Assembly: GCF_007625155.1 (NCBI RefSeq)
Contig: NZ_VMNK01000015.1
Coordinates: forward strand, 1 to 64,000
Direction of reading: 5' to 3'
From: Denitromonas halophila
GTDB lineage: Bacteria; Pseudomonadota; Gammaproteobacteria; Burkholderiales; Rhodocyclaceae
DNA length: 64,000 bases
In this document: positions 39,344 to 48,396 of the stretch, piece by piece
How positions within the stretch are numbered: position 1 is the first letter of the stretch
Layout of the letters: each line of letters starts with the position of its first letter
Made by a program: the position numbers and the translations under genes
Notes under the pieces: model-generated
What the model saw: only the letters and a program-made list of their open reading frames with translations
Told to the model about the DNA's origin: nothing
Databases searched by the model: none

Positions 39344-40234
39344 ATGCAATTCAAGACCCTTGAAGACTATGTTGGCGAAACACCGCTGGTGCGCCTCAAG
39401 CGAATCAATGCGGGTGACGGCAATGTGATTCTCGCCAAACTCGAGGGCAACAACCCCGCAGGATCGGTCAAGGACCGCCCCGCGATGTCGATGATTCTGC
39501 GTGCCGAGGCGGCCGGTCGCATTCAACCCGGCGATACGCTGATCGAAGCGACCAGCGGCAATACGGGCATCGCGCTGGCCATGGCGGCGGCGATTCGCGG
39601 TTACCGCATGATTCTGGTCATGCCCGAGAATCAGAGTGTCGAGCGACGCCAGACAATGCGGGCCTTCGGCGCCGAATTGATCCTCACCCCCAAAAGCGGC
39701 GGCATGGAAGTGGCGCGCGACATGGCAACCCGGATGCGGGACGATGGCGAGGGCGTGATCCTCGACCAGTTCGGGAACCCGGACAACCCCGAGGCGCACT
39801 TCGAGGGCACCGGCCCCGAGCTATGGCGTCAGACTGACGGGCGAATCACGCATTTCGTCAGTTCGATGGGGACGACGGGCACCATCATGGGCACCTCGCG
39901 TTATCTCAAGCAGCAAAACGCCAAGATTGAAATCATTGGTTGTGAGCCGGCCGAGGGGGCGCAAATTCCGGGTATTCGCAAATGGCCCGAGGCGTATCTG
40001 CCAACCATTTATGACGCATCCCGCGTTGATCGTATCGAACCCGTGACCCAGGCGGACGCCGAGGAGATGACCCGCCGGCTGGCGCGCGAAGAAGGCATTT
40101 TTGCCGGCATCTCATCCGGTGGCGCGATGCATGTCGCCCTGCGCGTTGCTGCGCAGGTGAGCAATGCGGTGATTGTCAGCATTGTCTGTGACCGCGGTGA
40201 CCGTTATCTGTCGACGGGTGTGTTCCCGGCCTGA
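39344..40234 (+). CDS. cysM: Cysteine synthase B
   Basis: The 296-residue fold-II PLP enzyme has the Schiff-base lysine K43 in NPAGSVKDRPA and SGNTGIALAMAAAIRGY. Length and MQFKTLEDYVGETPLV start match CysM rather than CysK. It makes cysteine from O-acetylserine and sulfide or thiosulfate. The start at 39344 follows GGAAAGAA. The ydbH-like gene overlaps its 3' end. Confidence 0.92.
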   Translation: MQFKTLEDYVGETPLVRLKRINAGDGNVILAKLEGNNPAGSVKDRPAMSMILRAEAAGRIQPGDTLIEATSGNTGIALAMAAAIRGYRMILVMPENQSVERRQTMRAFGAELILTPKSGGMEVARDMATRMRDDGEGVILDQFGNPDNPEAHFEGTGPELWRQTDGRITHFVSSMGTTGTIMGTSRYLKQQNAKIEIIGCEPAEGAQIPGIRKWPEAYLPTIYDASRVDRIEPVTQADAEEMTRRLAREEGIFAGISSGGAMHVALRVAAQVSNAVIVSIVCDRGDRYLSTGVFPA

Positions 40235-42212
40235 GCGCCAGCGCGGGCGGCGCCAGCCAAGCTGGCGGGCCGGCCTGGCGTTGCTCCTTTTGAGCGGGGC
40301 GGCCTGGGCGGGTCTGCAGCTCGACATTCACCAGATTGATCACCCGAGCTTTTCAGCGCGAGGCGTGAGCCTGTTGCTGGACGGCTCGGCCGGACGGATT
40401 CGGCTTGATCAATTTGCCGCGGCCGGCCGTCAATGGCGAGCCGTTTACCTCGATTGCCGTCGCTTGCAGCTCGACGAAGGGCGCATTCAGTGCGCCGATG
40501 CACGCGTTGGCGGCGTGCCGGAGCTGGCCGGTGCCCGGCTGAACCTCGATTTCTCGACTAAATCCCGCTCCGGTCGTTTGACGGCACAGTTCGCGGACGA
40601 CGCGCGCTTGACCGCGACGCTGGCGGCCCATGGCGCACTCGATCTCAAGTTTTCGCATTTACCGGTCGCGCTCCTGGCTCGGGTCTGGCCGGCGGCGGCT
40701 CCGTGGCATCCGGTCGGTGCGCTGAGCGGCCGCGCCAGTTTCGATGGCCGTCGCGCGACGGTGTCAGCGACGCTTGAAAGCGCTGGGTTTTCCGATGCCT
40801 CGGGCAGCCATGCCGCGGAGGCGCTGGCGGGAGATGTGCGCTTGAGCGCCGTTCGGCAGGGTGATGCGTGGCGCTGGGATATGCGCGCGGCGTGGACTGC
40901 CGGTGGCGTGTTCTGGGATCCCGTGTTTGTGCCGTCAGGTGTTTCACTGCTTGCCGAAGGGCAGGTCTCGGGTCAGGAGGTCACGCTTTTTTCATCGCGC
41001 CTGGACGCGCCGGGTGTCGGCGACATCACGGCAAAAGGCCGTCTCGACATGGCGGACCGGAAAATCATCGAAGCGGAGGTGTCGGTCAGGCGTGCTGATC
41101 TGGCGGTGGCGGTACCGCAGTTTGTGTTGCCCGTGGTGGCGCCTGCGCAAACGGAGCGCTGGCAGGTGGCGGGCTGGCTTGATCTGGATGTGCGGTGGCT
41201 GGACGGTGAGCTGCACGGGGTGGAAGTGGGGCTTGACCAGGTGGGCTTTGCGTATTTGGGGCAGCGCTTTCGGGTCGGGCCGCTGTCGGGCCATCTCCCC
41301 TGGCATCGCGATACCCCAGCCCAGGGGCATCTTCAGGTCGACGGCCTGCACTGGCAAAAGCTCGACTTCGCGCCGTTCTTGCTGGACATGTCGGTTGAGC
41401 AGGGCCGGATCAAGGTCGATCCAGCGCGATTGCCTGTGCTCGATGGCGCGATCATTATCGACCGCCTGACGGTGGCGAAAACGGAGGATGGGTGGCAGGG
41501 GGCGGGCGGATTTTTTATGGAGCCGGTGTCGATGCGGGCCCTGACCACGGCACTGGATTTGCCGGAGATGGTCGGCACCTTGTCGGCGTCGATCCCCGGG
41601 CTGATCGTGACACCGCGCCGCGCTGCGCTCGACGGCGCCTTGGTTATTGCCTTGTTTGATGGTTATGTGCAGGCCACCGGGCTGGAAGTGATCGAGCCTT
41701 TCGGTCTGCTGCCACGTCTGCGCGCCGATGTGGTGGCTGAGCATCTGGATATGGCGCAACTGACCGAGACATTCTCCTTTGGTGCGGTTTCTGGATTCAT
41801 TGATCTGGCTTTGAAAGACTTGCAGATGGCGGCCTGGAAGCCTGTGCGCTTCGATGCTTCGGTGCGGAGCACGCCGGGCGACTATCGCCGGCGGATCAGC
41901 CAGCGGGCGGTCGAGCACATCACGGCGCTGGGTGGGCCGAGTGCGAGTGCAGCCATTCAGCGGAGTTTTTTGCAGTTCTTCAACGATTTCGGCTACGGCG
42001 AGATTGGCGTGGGTTGCCGACTCGCCAGCGGGGTATGCCAAATGGAAGGTCTTGAGGGGCCGGGCGCGGATGCTTCGCCGTTTACCATCGTGCGTGGCGG
42101 CGGCATCCCGGCCCTGAACGTCATCGGCTACAATCGGCGCGTGAATTGGGATGAGCTGATCGCGCGCGTCAAGGCGGCTATCGCCAGCGATGCGGCGCCG
42201 ATCATCAAGTGA
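40218..42212 (+). CDS. ydbH: YdbH-like AsmA-type intermembrane lipid transport protein
   Basis: The frame gives about 664 residues from a GTG at 40218; no ATG is available near the N-terminus, so the start is uncertain. It begins with a basic stretch and a signal/anchor (AGLALLLLSGAAWAGLQL). The long beta-rich body and the C-terminal block (SFGAVSGFIDLALKDLQMA, SFLQFFNDFGYGEIGVGC) match the YdbH family. It is followed by ynbE and ydbL exactly as in E. coli. In E. coli YdbH works with TamB and YhdP in phospholipid movement to the outer membrane, with YnbE as its outer-membrane partner. Confidence 0.8.
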   Translation: MCSRPERQRGRRQPSWRAGLALLLLSGAAWAGLQLDIHQIDHPSFSARGVSLLLDGSAGRIRLDQFAAAGRQWRAVYLDCRRLQLDEGRIQCADARVGGVPELAGARLNLDFSTKSRSGRLTAQFADDARLTATLAAHGALDLKFSHLPVALLARVWPAAAPWHPVGALSGRASFDGRRATVSATLESAGFSDASGSHAAEALAGDVRLSAVRQGDAWRWDMRAAWTAGGVFWDPVFVPSGVSLLAEGQVSGQEVTLFSSRLDAPGVGDITAKGRLDMADRKIIEAEVSVRRADLAVAVPQFVLPVVAPAQTERWQVAGWLDLDVRWLDGELHGVEVGLDQVGFAYLGQRFRVGPLSGHLPWHRDTPAQGHLQVDGLHWQKLDFAPFLLDMSVEQGRIKVDPARLPVLDGAIIIDRLTVAKTEDGWQGAGGFFMEPVSMRALTTALDLPEMVGTLSASIPGLIVTPRRAALDGALVIALFDGYVQATGLEVIEPFGLLPRLRADVVAEHLDMAQLTETFSFGAVSGFIDLALKDLQMAAWKPVRFDASVRSTPGDYRRRISQRAVEHITALGGPSASAAIQRSFLQFFNDFGYGEIGVGCRLASGVCQMEGLEGPGADASPFTIVRGGGIPALNVIGYNRRVNWDELIARVKAAIASDAAPIIK

Positions 42213-42220
42213 GGACAGAC

Positions 42221-42400
42221 ATGAAACCGGTATCGACATGGGCCGCGATGCTTTCGCTCAGCCTCGCCATGGCAGGTTGCGTGACAATCAATATCTATTT
42301 CCCGGCAGCTGCGGCAGAGAAGGCCGCCGACCGGATCATCGACGAAGTCTGGCAACTCAAGCCGGATGCCGCCACCAAGGAAGGAGCGCCCAGCCGATGA
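42221..42400 (+). CDS. ynbE: YnbE-like outer membrane lipoprotein
   Basis: The 59-residue protein starts at ATG 42221 behind GAGGACAG. It has a lipoprotein signal with lipobox LAMAGC (C20) and the family sequence CVTINIYFPAAAAEKAADRI. In E. coli YnbE partners YdbH to bridge the periplasm. Its TGA overlaps the ATG of ydbL. Confidence 0.85.
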   Translation: MKPVSTWAAMLSLSLAMAGCVTINIYFPAAAAEKAADRIIDEVWQLKPDAATKEGAPSR

Positions 42401-42810
42401 AAACCATTTGGAAGATGCTGTTTATTGTCAGCCTGCTGTCCGCCAGCTTGGCAACGGCACAAGGCAATCTCGATGTCGATACGCCCGCGATTTCGGCCAT
42501 CAAGTCGTCCATGTCGCAGCGGCATGCGCAACTCGCGCCGCTGTATGCGTCTGGTGCGGTCGGTCTCAAGTCGGACGGATCGCTCGCCGTTCATGACGCC
42601 AACGCCGTCCCGCTGGCGCAGCGTGGCAAGCTCAATGCGCTGGTGGCAGCGGAGAACAATGATCGCACGGCGCTCTACCGCGAAATTGCCACGGCCAATG
42701 GGCACCCCGAATGGGCAGGTGATATCCGCAACACCTTCGCCCAGCGCTGGATCGACAAGGCGCCCGGCGGCTGGTGGGTCGAAGGCTCGCGGGGCTGGAC
42801 TCGCAAGTGA
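42397..42810 (+). CDS. ydbL: YdbL family (DUF1318) periplasmic protein
   Basis: The 137-residue protein has a signal peptide (MKTIWKMLFIVSLLSASLAT, cleavage near ATA/Q) and the DUF1318 core ISAIKSSMSQRHAQLAPLY and NDRTALYREIA. It completes the YdbH-YnbE-YdbL operon and may chaperone or regulate the bridge. Start and upstream stop overlap (ATGA). Confidence 0.86.
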   Translation: MKTIWKMLFIVSLLSASLATAQGNLDVDTPAISAIKSSMSQRHAQLAPLYASGAVGLKSDGSLAVHDANAVPLAQRGKLNALVAAENNDRTALYREIATANGHPEWAGDIRNTFAQRWIDKAPGGWWVEGSRGWTRK

Positions 42811-43598
42811 GCGCCGTTCTCATCTTTGACATCGAGACGATTCCCGATGTGGCCGGGCTGCGTCGTCTGCACGACCTGCCTGATGACCTCGCTGACGATG
42901 AAGTGGCCGAGCTCGCCATGCAGCGCCGCCGCGCAGCGACCGGCAACGATTTTCTGCCGCACTATTTGCAGCGCATCGTCACCATTTCCTGTGTTTTTCG
43001 TGACGCTGCGCAGTTCAAGGTCTTCTCGCTGTCCGAGCCAGACTCGGACGAGGCGGGCATCATCCAGCGCTTCTTCGACGGCATTGAACGCTTCACGCCA
43101 CAAATTGTTTCATGGAACGGTGGCGGATTTGATCTTCCGGTGCTTCACTACCGAGGTCTGCTGCACGGCGTCAGTGCGCCGCGCTACTGGGAAATGGGTG
43201 AGGGCGATTCCCGGGACGCCCGGGATTTCAAGTGGAACAACTACATCAGTCGTTATCACAGCCGGCATCTGGACTTGATGGATTTGCTGGCTTTGTATCA
43301 GCCCCGCGCCAATGCGCCGCTGGACGTGCTGGCCAAGCTGATGGGCTTTCCGGGCAAACTTGGCATGGATGGCTCCGCGGTGTGGGGGGCCTATCAGGAT
43401 GGGCGGATTGCTGAGATCCGGGACTACTGCGAAACCGACGTGGTCAACACCTACCTGGTTTACCTGCGTTTTCAGCGCATGCGCGGCGTGATGCTGGCAG
43501 AAGAATACGAGGCCGAATTGGCCGTGGTACGCAAAACGCTCAAGGCGATTGGCGCGCCGCACTGGGAAGCTTTCCTGGCGCAGTGGCCTGAGTCATGA
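42807..43598 (+). CDS. Predicted 3'-5' exonuclease of PolB-like family
   Basis: The start is a GTG at 42807 overlapping the ydbL stop. The 263-residue protein shows DEDD-type exonuclease motifs: FDIETIPD (Exo I), SWNGGGFDLPVLHYR (Exo II) and YCETDVVNTYLVYLR (Exo III). It belongs to the small stand-alone family related to the proofreading domain of DNA polymerase B. Nucleic-acid substrate is unknown. Confidence 0.83.
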   Translation: MSAVLIFDIETIPDVAGLRRLHDLPDDLADDEVAELAMQRRRAATGNDFLPHYLQRIVTISCVFRDAAQFKVFSLSEPDSDEAGIIQRFFDGIERFTPQIVSWNGGGFDLPVLHYRGLLHGVSAPRYWEMGEGDSRDARDFKWNNYISRYHSRHLDLMDLLALYQPRANAPLDVLAKLMGFPGKLGMDGSAVWGAYQDGRIAEIRDYCETDVVNTYLVYLRFQRMRGVMLAEEYEAELAVVRKTLKAIGAPHWEAFLAQWPES

Positions 43599-43622
43599 GC
43601 GTGAAACGGGAGTGTGAATAGT

Positions 43623-43865
43623 ATGGGTATCCTCTGGACGATTCTGATCGGACTGCTGGTCGGCGTGGTGGCGAAGTTCATCCATCCCGGCAAGGAGAAT
43701 CTGGGCTTGGTAATGACCGCGCTGTTGGGGATTGCCGGTTCAATGGTCGCAAGCTTTGGTGGCCAGGTGCTCGGCATCTATCGTGCTGGCCAAGGCGCCG
43801 GTTTTTTAGGCGCGCTGATTGGTGCGGTTTTGATTTTGTTTATTTACACGCGAATTAAGCGGTAA
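43623..43865 (+). CDS. GlsB/YeaQ/YmgE family small membrane protein
   Basis: The 80-residue, glycine-rich membrane protein has three predicted helices and the family pattern GLLVGVVAKFIHPGKENLG and GALIGAVLILFIYTRIKR. Members are stress-associated inner-membrane proteins of unclear function. The start at 43623 is chosen over one three codons upstream because it matches the family N-terminus. Confidence 0.82.
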   Translation: MGILWTILIGLLVGVVAKFIHPGKENLGLVMTALLGIAGSMVASFGGQVLGIYRAGQGAGFLGALIGAVLILFIYTRIKR

Positions 43866-43871
43866 AAGTAT

Positions 43872-43899
43872 TTGACAGGTGTTTGGGTTCGGCTATAAT
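43872..43899 (+). promoter_or_regulatory. Sigma-70 promoter of tRNA-Val
   Basis: Perfect boxes TTGACA (43872-43877) and TATAAT (43894-43899) are spaced by 16 bp, 11 bp upstream of the mature tRNA-Val 5' end. Confidence 0.9.
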
Positions 43900-43910
43900 T
43901 CGGCCTCCTT

Positions 43911-43987
43911 AGGCGCGTAGCTCAGCTGGTTAGAGCACCACCTTGACATGGTGGGGGTCGTTGGTTCGAGTCCAATCGCGCCTACCA
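43911..43987 (+). tRNA. tRNA-Val (GAC)
   Basis: The 77-nt gene folds as a cloverleaf: acceptor AGGCGCG with CGCGCCT, anticodon stem CCACC/GGTGG with loop TTGACAT giving anticodon GAC, T-arm GGTTCGAGTCC, and an encoded CCA end. Confidence 0.96.
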
Positions 43988-44009
43988 AACATCTAAGGAG
44001 CGCATCGTC

Positions 44010-44045
44010 GTGGCTTTCCGAACTTGCACCGGTTGCAATAACTGA
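44010..44045 (+). CDS. Possible leader peptide upstream of thrS
   Basis: A GTG with AAGGAG nine bases upstream opens an 11-codon frame reading V-A-F-R-T-C-T-G-C-N-N and ending TGA. It contains threonine codons at positions 5 and 7. It lies between tRNA-Val and a terminator that sits directly before thrS. CGTCGTG at 44006-44012, which includes its start codon, can pair with CACGACG at 44059-44065. Translation of this frame is a hypothesis; the ribosome site is good but the frame is very short. Confidence 0.35.
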   Translation: MAFRTCTGCNN

Positions 44046-44080
44046 ACAGGTCGAGTTTCACGACGTTTGCGTTGCGAACG

Positions 44081-44113
44081 AAAAAAGTGCGGCTCAGACC
44101 GCACTTTTTTTTT
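44081..44113 (+). terminator. Intrinsic terminator/attenuator in front of thrS
   Basis: AAAAAAGTGCGG pairs with CCGCACTTTTTT across a 6-base loop, followed by more T residues. It may end the tRNA-Val transcript. Only 18 bases separate it from the thrS ATG, too few for a promoter, so thrS mRNA must cross it, which makes an attenuator role plausible. Confidence 0.8.
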
Positions 44114-44131
44114 GCCCCAAAGGATTGAGTC

Positions 44132-46048
44132 ATGCCGAAGATCACGCTCCCCGACGGTTCCGTTCGAAGTTACGAGCAGCCGGTGACCGTCCTTGAAGTT
44201 GCCGCGTCGATCGGCGAGGGTCTGGCGCGCGCCGCGCTGGCTGGCAAGGTCGATGGTGTTGTTGTTGATGTGTCCCATTGCATGGACGCCGACGCAGGGC
44301 TGAGCATCATCACCGCAAAAGATCCCGATGGTCTGGAAGTCATCCGCCACTCGACCGCTCACTTGCTGGCCTATGCCGTCAAGGAGCTGTACCCGGAAGC
44401 GCAGGTCACCATCGGTCCGGTGATTGAAAACGGCTTCTACTACGATTTTTCTTACGCGCGCCCCTTCACGCCCGAAGATCTGACCAAGATCGAGGCGCGC
44501 ATGCGCGAGCTCGCAAAAAAAGATCTGCCGGTCGTGCGCGAAGTGTGGCAGCGCGATGAGGCCGTGTCCTTCTTCAAGTCCATTGGCGAAAACTACAAAG
44601 CCGAGATCATTGCGTCGATTCCGCAGGATCAGGCGGTGTCCTTGTATCGCGAGGGCGATTTTGTCGATCTGTGTCGCGGACCGCACGTGCCGTCCACCGG
44701 CAAACTGAAAGTCTTCAAGCTCATGAAGCTCGCCGGCGCCTATTGGCGTGGCGACTCGAAAAACGAGATGCTGCAGCGGATCTACGGCACGGCCTGGGCC
44801 AGCAAGGACGACCAGGCCAATTACCTGCACATGCTCGAAGAGGCCGAAAAGCGCGATCACCGCAAAATCGGCAAGCAGCTTGATCTCTTCCATTTGCAGG
44901 ACGAGGCGCCGGGCATGGTGTTTTGGCACCCGCTGGGCTGGACGCTGTGGCAGCAGGTTGAGCAGTACATGCGCAACACGCTGAACGAGGCGGGCTACAA
45001 GGAAGTCAAGACGCCCTTGATGATGGATCGCTCGCTGTGGGAGCGCTCGGGGCACTGGGAAAACTACCGCGAGAACATGTTCACCACGGAGTCGGAAAAG
45101 CGCGACTACGCGGTCAAGCCGATGAACTGCCCGGGCCATGTCGAGATCTTCAACCATGGCCTGCACTCCTACCGCGACTTGCCGCTGCGTCTGGCGGAGT
45201 TTGGCTCTTGTCATCGCAATGAACCCTCGGGCGCGCTGCATGGTTTGATGCGTGTGCGTGGTTTTGTGCAGGACGATGCCCACATTTTCTGCACCGAAGA
45301 CCAGGTGGTCTCCGAGGTGCGTGAGTTCAACGAACTGCTGATGCGCGTGTATAGCGACTTCGGTTTTACCGAAGTCGACGTCAAGCTGTCGCTGCGCCCT
45401 GAAAAGCGTGCTGGATCGGACGCGGTCTGGGATAAGGCGGAAGACGGCCTGCGCGAAGCGCTGGCGTCTTCCGGCGTGAGCTGGGAAGAACTCGAAGGCG
45501 AGGGTGCTTTCTATGGTCCGAAGATCGAATACCACATCAAGGACGCGCTCGGTCGCTCTTGGCAGTGCGGCACCATGCAGCTCGATTTTGTGCTGCCTGA
45601 ACGCCTGGACGCCGAGTATGTGACGGAAGGAAACAGTCGCGCCCGCCCGGTTATGCTGCATCGCGCCATTCTGGGATCGATGGAGCGTTTCATTGGTATT
45701 TTGATCGAAAACCATGCCGGCCATTTCCCGTTTTGGCTCGCGCCGGTTCAAGCGGTTGTGATGAATATTTCCGATCCGCAGGCCGACTATGTGAAATCCG
45801 TGACCAGCCGGCTCCAAAAGGCCGGCTTCCGGGTGGTTTCAGATTTGCGGAACGAGAAAATTACATATAAAATCCGCGAACATAGCGTACGCCGCTTGCC
45901 CTATCAGCTTGTCGTTGGTGACAAGGAGAAAGAGGCAGGTTTGGTTGCCGTGCGCGCCCGGGGTGGTCAAGACCTCGGTCAAATGTCCCTCGATTCGTTG
46001 ATCGAGCGTTGGCAGCGGGAAATTTTCACGCGCGCCGGCATGGACTGA
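44132..46048 (+). CDS. thrS: Threonyl-tRNA synthetase
   Basis: The 638-residue class II synthetase has the N-terminal TGS domain (residues 1-62, [18 protein letters not shown]), an editing domain around residues 65-225 ([16 protein letters not shown]), the catalytic core with zinc-site cysteine in [10 protein letters not shown], and the C-terminal anticodon-binding domain. It charges tRNA-Thr. It heads the thrS-infC-rpmI-rplT translation cluster and follows a terminator-like hairpin that could attenuate it. Confidence 0.97.
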   Translation: MPKITLPDGSVRSYEQPVTVLEVAASIGEGLARAALAGKVDGVVVDVSHCMDADAGLSIITAKDPDGLEVIRHSTAHLLAYAVKELYPEAQVTIGPVIENGFYYDFSYARPFTPEDLTKIEARMRELAKKDLPVVREVWQRDEAVSFFKSIGENYKAEIIASIPQDQAVSLYREGDFVDLCRGPHVPSTGKLKVFKLMKLAGAYWRGDSKNEMLQRIYGTAWASKDDQANYLHMLEEAEKRDHRKIGKQLDLFHLQDEAPGMVFWHPLGWTLWQQVEQYMRNTLNEAGYKEVKTPLMMDRSLWERSGHWENYRENMFTTESEKRDYAVKPMNCPGHVEIFNHGLHSYRDLPLRLAEFGSCHRNEPSGALHGLMRVRGFVQDDAHIFCTEDQVVSEVREFNELLMRVYSDFGFTEVDVKLSLRPEKRAGSDAVWDKAEDGLREALASSGVSWEELEGEGAFYGPKIEYHIKDALGRSWQCGTMQLDFVLPERLDAEYVTEGNSRARPVMLHRAILGSMERFIGILIENHAGHFPFWLAPVQAVVMNISDPQADYVKSVTSRLQKAGFRVVSDLRNEKITYKIREHSVRRLPYQLVVGDKEKEAGLVAVRARGGQDLGQMSLDSLIERWQREIFTRAGMD

Positions 46049-46075
46049 TTTTGTTCGAATTTGGAGAGTTGAACC

Positions 46076-46600
46076 ATCGCTCAGGAAAAGAAGCAGCGCG
46101 TTAATTCAGAAATTACCGCGCCGGAAGTGCGTCTGATCGACGCCGACGGGGAACAGGCAGGCGTCGTGTCCATTCGTGCAGCACTGGCGATGGCCGATGA
46201 GGTGGGGCTGGATCTGGTTGAGATCGCTCCGCTGGCTGAACCGCCGGTCTGCCGCATCATGGATGTCGGCAAGTTTAAGTATCAGAGCGCCAAGAAGGCG
46301 CATGAGGCTAAGCTCAAGCAAAAGCAGGTTCAGGTAAAGGAAGTCAAGCTGCGTCCGCGAACGGACGAGAATGACTACCAGATCAAGCTGCGTAATCTGA
46401 AACGCTTCCTGGAAAATGGCGACAAGGTCAAAGTGACCCTGCGCTTCCGCGGTCGTGAGATGGCTCACCAAGAGTACGGCATGCGCCAGCTCGAGCGTAT
46501 CAAGGCCGACCTGATCGAGCTGGCAAACGTCGAGCAGATGCCAAAGATGGAAGGGCGCCAGATGGTGATGATCATCGCGCCGAGCAAGAAGACGGTTTAA
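46076..46600 (+). CDS. infC: Translation initiation factor IF-3, apparent ATC start
   Basis: No ATG or GTG gives a full-length protein. The family N-terminus ([19 protein letters not shown]) begins at an ATC codon at 46076, with GGAGAG about nine bases upstream, giving 174 residues. Starting at the first in-frame GTG would remove the conserved N-terminal segment. Non-canonical AUU/AUC starts are a known feature of infC, because IF-3 discriminates against them and so represses its own synthesis. IF-3 binds the 30S subunit and checks start-codon pairing. Confidence 0.92.
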   Translation: MAQEKKQRVNSEITAPEVRLIDADGEQAGVVSIRAALAMADEVGLDLVEIAPLAEPPVCRIMDVGKFKYQSAKKAHEAKLKQKQVQVKEVKLRPRTDENDYQIKLRNLKRFLENGDKVKVTLRFRGREMAHQEYGMRQLERIKADLIELANVEQMPKMEGRQMVMIIAPSKKTV

Positions 46601-46719
46601 AGATTTTTGCGCACTGCGCAAAAAGTAGGGGAAGTGCCAGTCACTTCCATGACAAGTGGAGCCGGGTAAAAAAATACGCCACTGGCGTTACCTGGTGCCA
46701 TGACATAACAGGAGCAATC

Positions 46720-46917
46720 ATGCCCAAGATGAAAACGAAGAGCGGCGCAAAAAAGCGGTTTAAACTGCGCGCTGGCGGTGGCATCAAGCGTGCCCAGGCG
46801 TTCAAGCGTCACATTCTGACCAAGAAGACCACCAAGGTGAAGCGTCACCTGCGCGGTGTTCTGGAGGTTCATGAGTCTGACGTCAAGATGGTTCGCGCCA
46901 TGTTGCCTTACGCCTGA
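46720..46917 (+). CDS. rpmI: 50S ribosomal protein L35
   Basis: The 65-residue, highly basic protein ([17 protein letters not shown]) is L35. GGAG lies 7 bases before the ATG. A 119-bp leader after infC contains the hairpin TTTTTGCGC/GCGCAAAAA at 46604-46624; in other bacteria L20 regulates rpmI-rplT through RNA structures here, but no specific L20 site was identified. Confidence 0.96.
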   Translation: MPKMKTKSGAKKRFKLRAGGGIKRAQAFKRHILTKKTTKVKRHLRGVLEVHESDVKMVRAMLPYA

Positions 46918-46929
46918 TAGGAGAAAAAG

Positions 46930-47289
46930 ATGTCCCGAGTTAAACGTGGTGTAACAGCCCGCGCCCGCCACAAGAAAGTCCTGGCTCAAGCCAAGGGCTA
47001 TCGCGGTCGCCGCAAGAACGTCTATCGCGTCGCCAAACAGGCGGTGATGAAAGCCGGTCAATATCAGTATCGTGACCGTCGTCAGCGCAAGCGTCAGTTC
47101 CGCGCTCTGTGGATTGCCCGTATCAACGCGGCTGCTCGCGAGCTGGGTCTGACCTACAGCGTCTTCATGAACGGCCTGAAGAAAGCCGCGATTGAAGTTG
47201 ATCGCAAAGTGCTGGCCGATCTGGCAGTGTTCGACAAGCCGGCGTTTTCCGCCCTTGTTGACCAGGCCAAGGCAAAGCTTGCTGCATAA
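46930..47289 (+). CDS. rplT: 50S ribosomal protein L20
   Basis: The 119-residue basic protein ([18 protein letters not shown]) is L20, needed for early 50S assembly and often a translational repressor of its operon. It starts 12 bp after rpmI behind GGAGAAAAAG and is followed by a strong terminator. Confidence 0.97.
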   Translation: MSRVKRGVTARARHKKVLAQAKGYRGRRKNVYRVAKQAVMKAGQYQYRDRRQRKRQFRALWIARINAAARELGLTYSVFMNGLKKAAIEVDRKVLADLAVFDKPAFSALVDQAKAKLAA

Positions 47290-47306
47290 GCGGATGCAGC
47301 TCAAAG

Positions 47307-47333
47307 AAAGGAGGCCTGGCCTCCTTTTTTTTT
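47307..47333 (+). terminator. Intrinsic terminator after rplT
   Basis: AAAGGAGG and CCTCCTTT flank a CCTGG loop, followed by a total run of nine T residues. It ends the thrS-rplT transcript before pheS. Confidence 0.87.
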
Positions 47334-47337
47334 CTGA

Positions 47338-48390
<1,053 letters not shown>

Positions 48391-48396
48391 GCGAAC

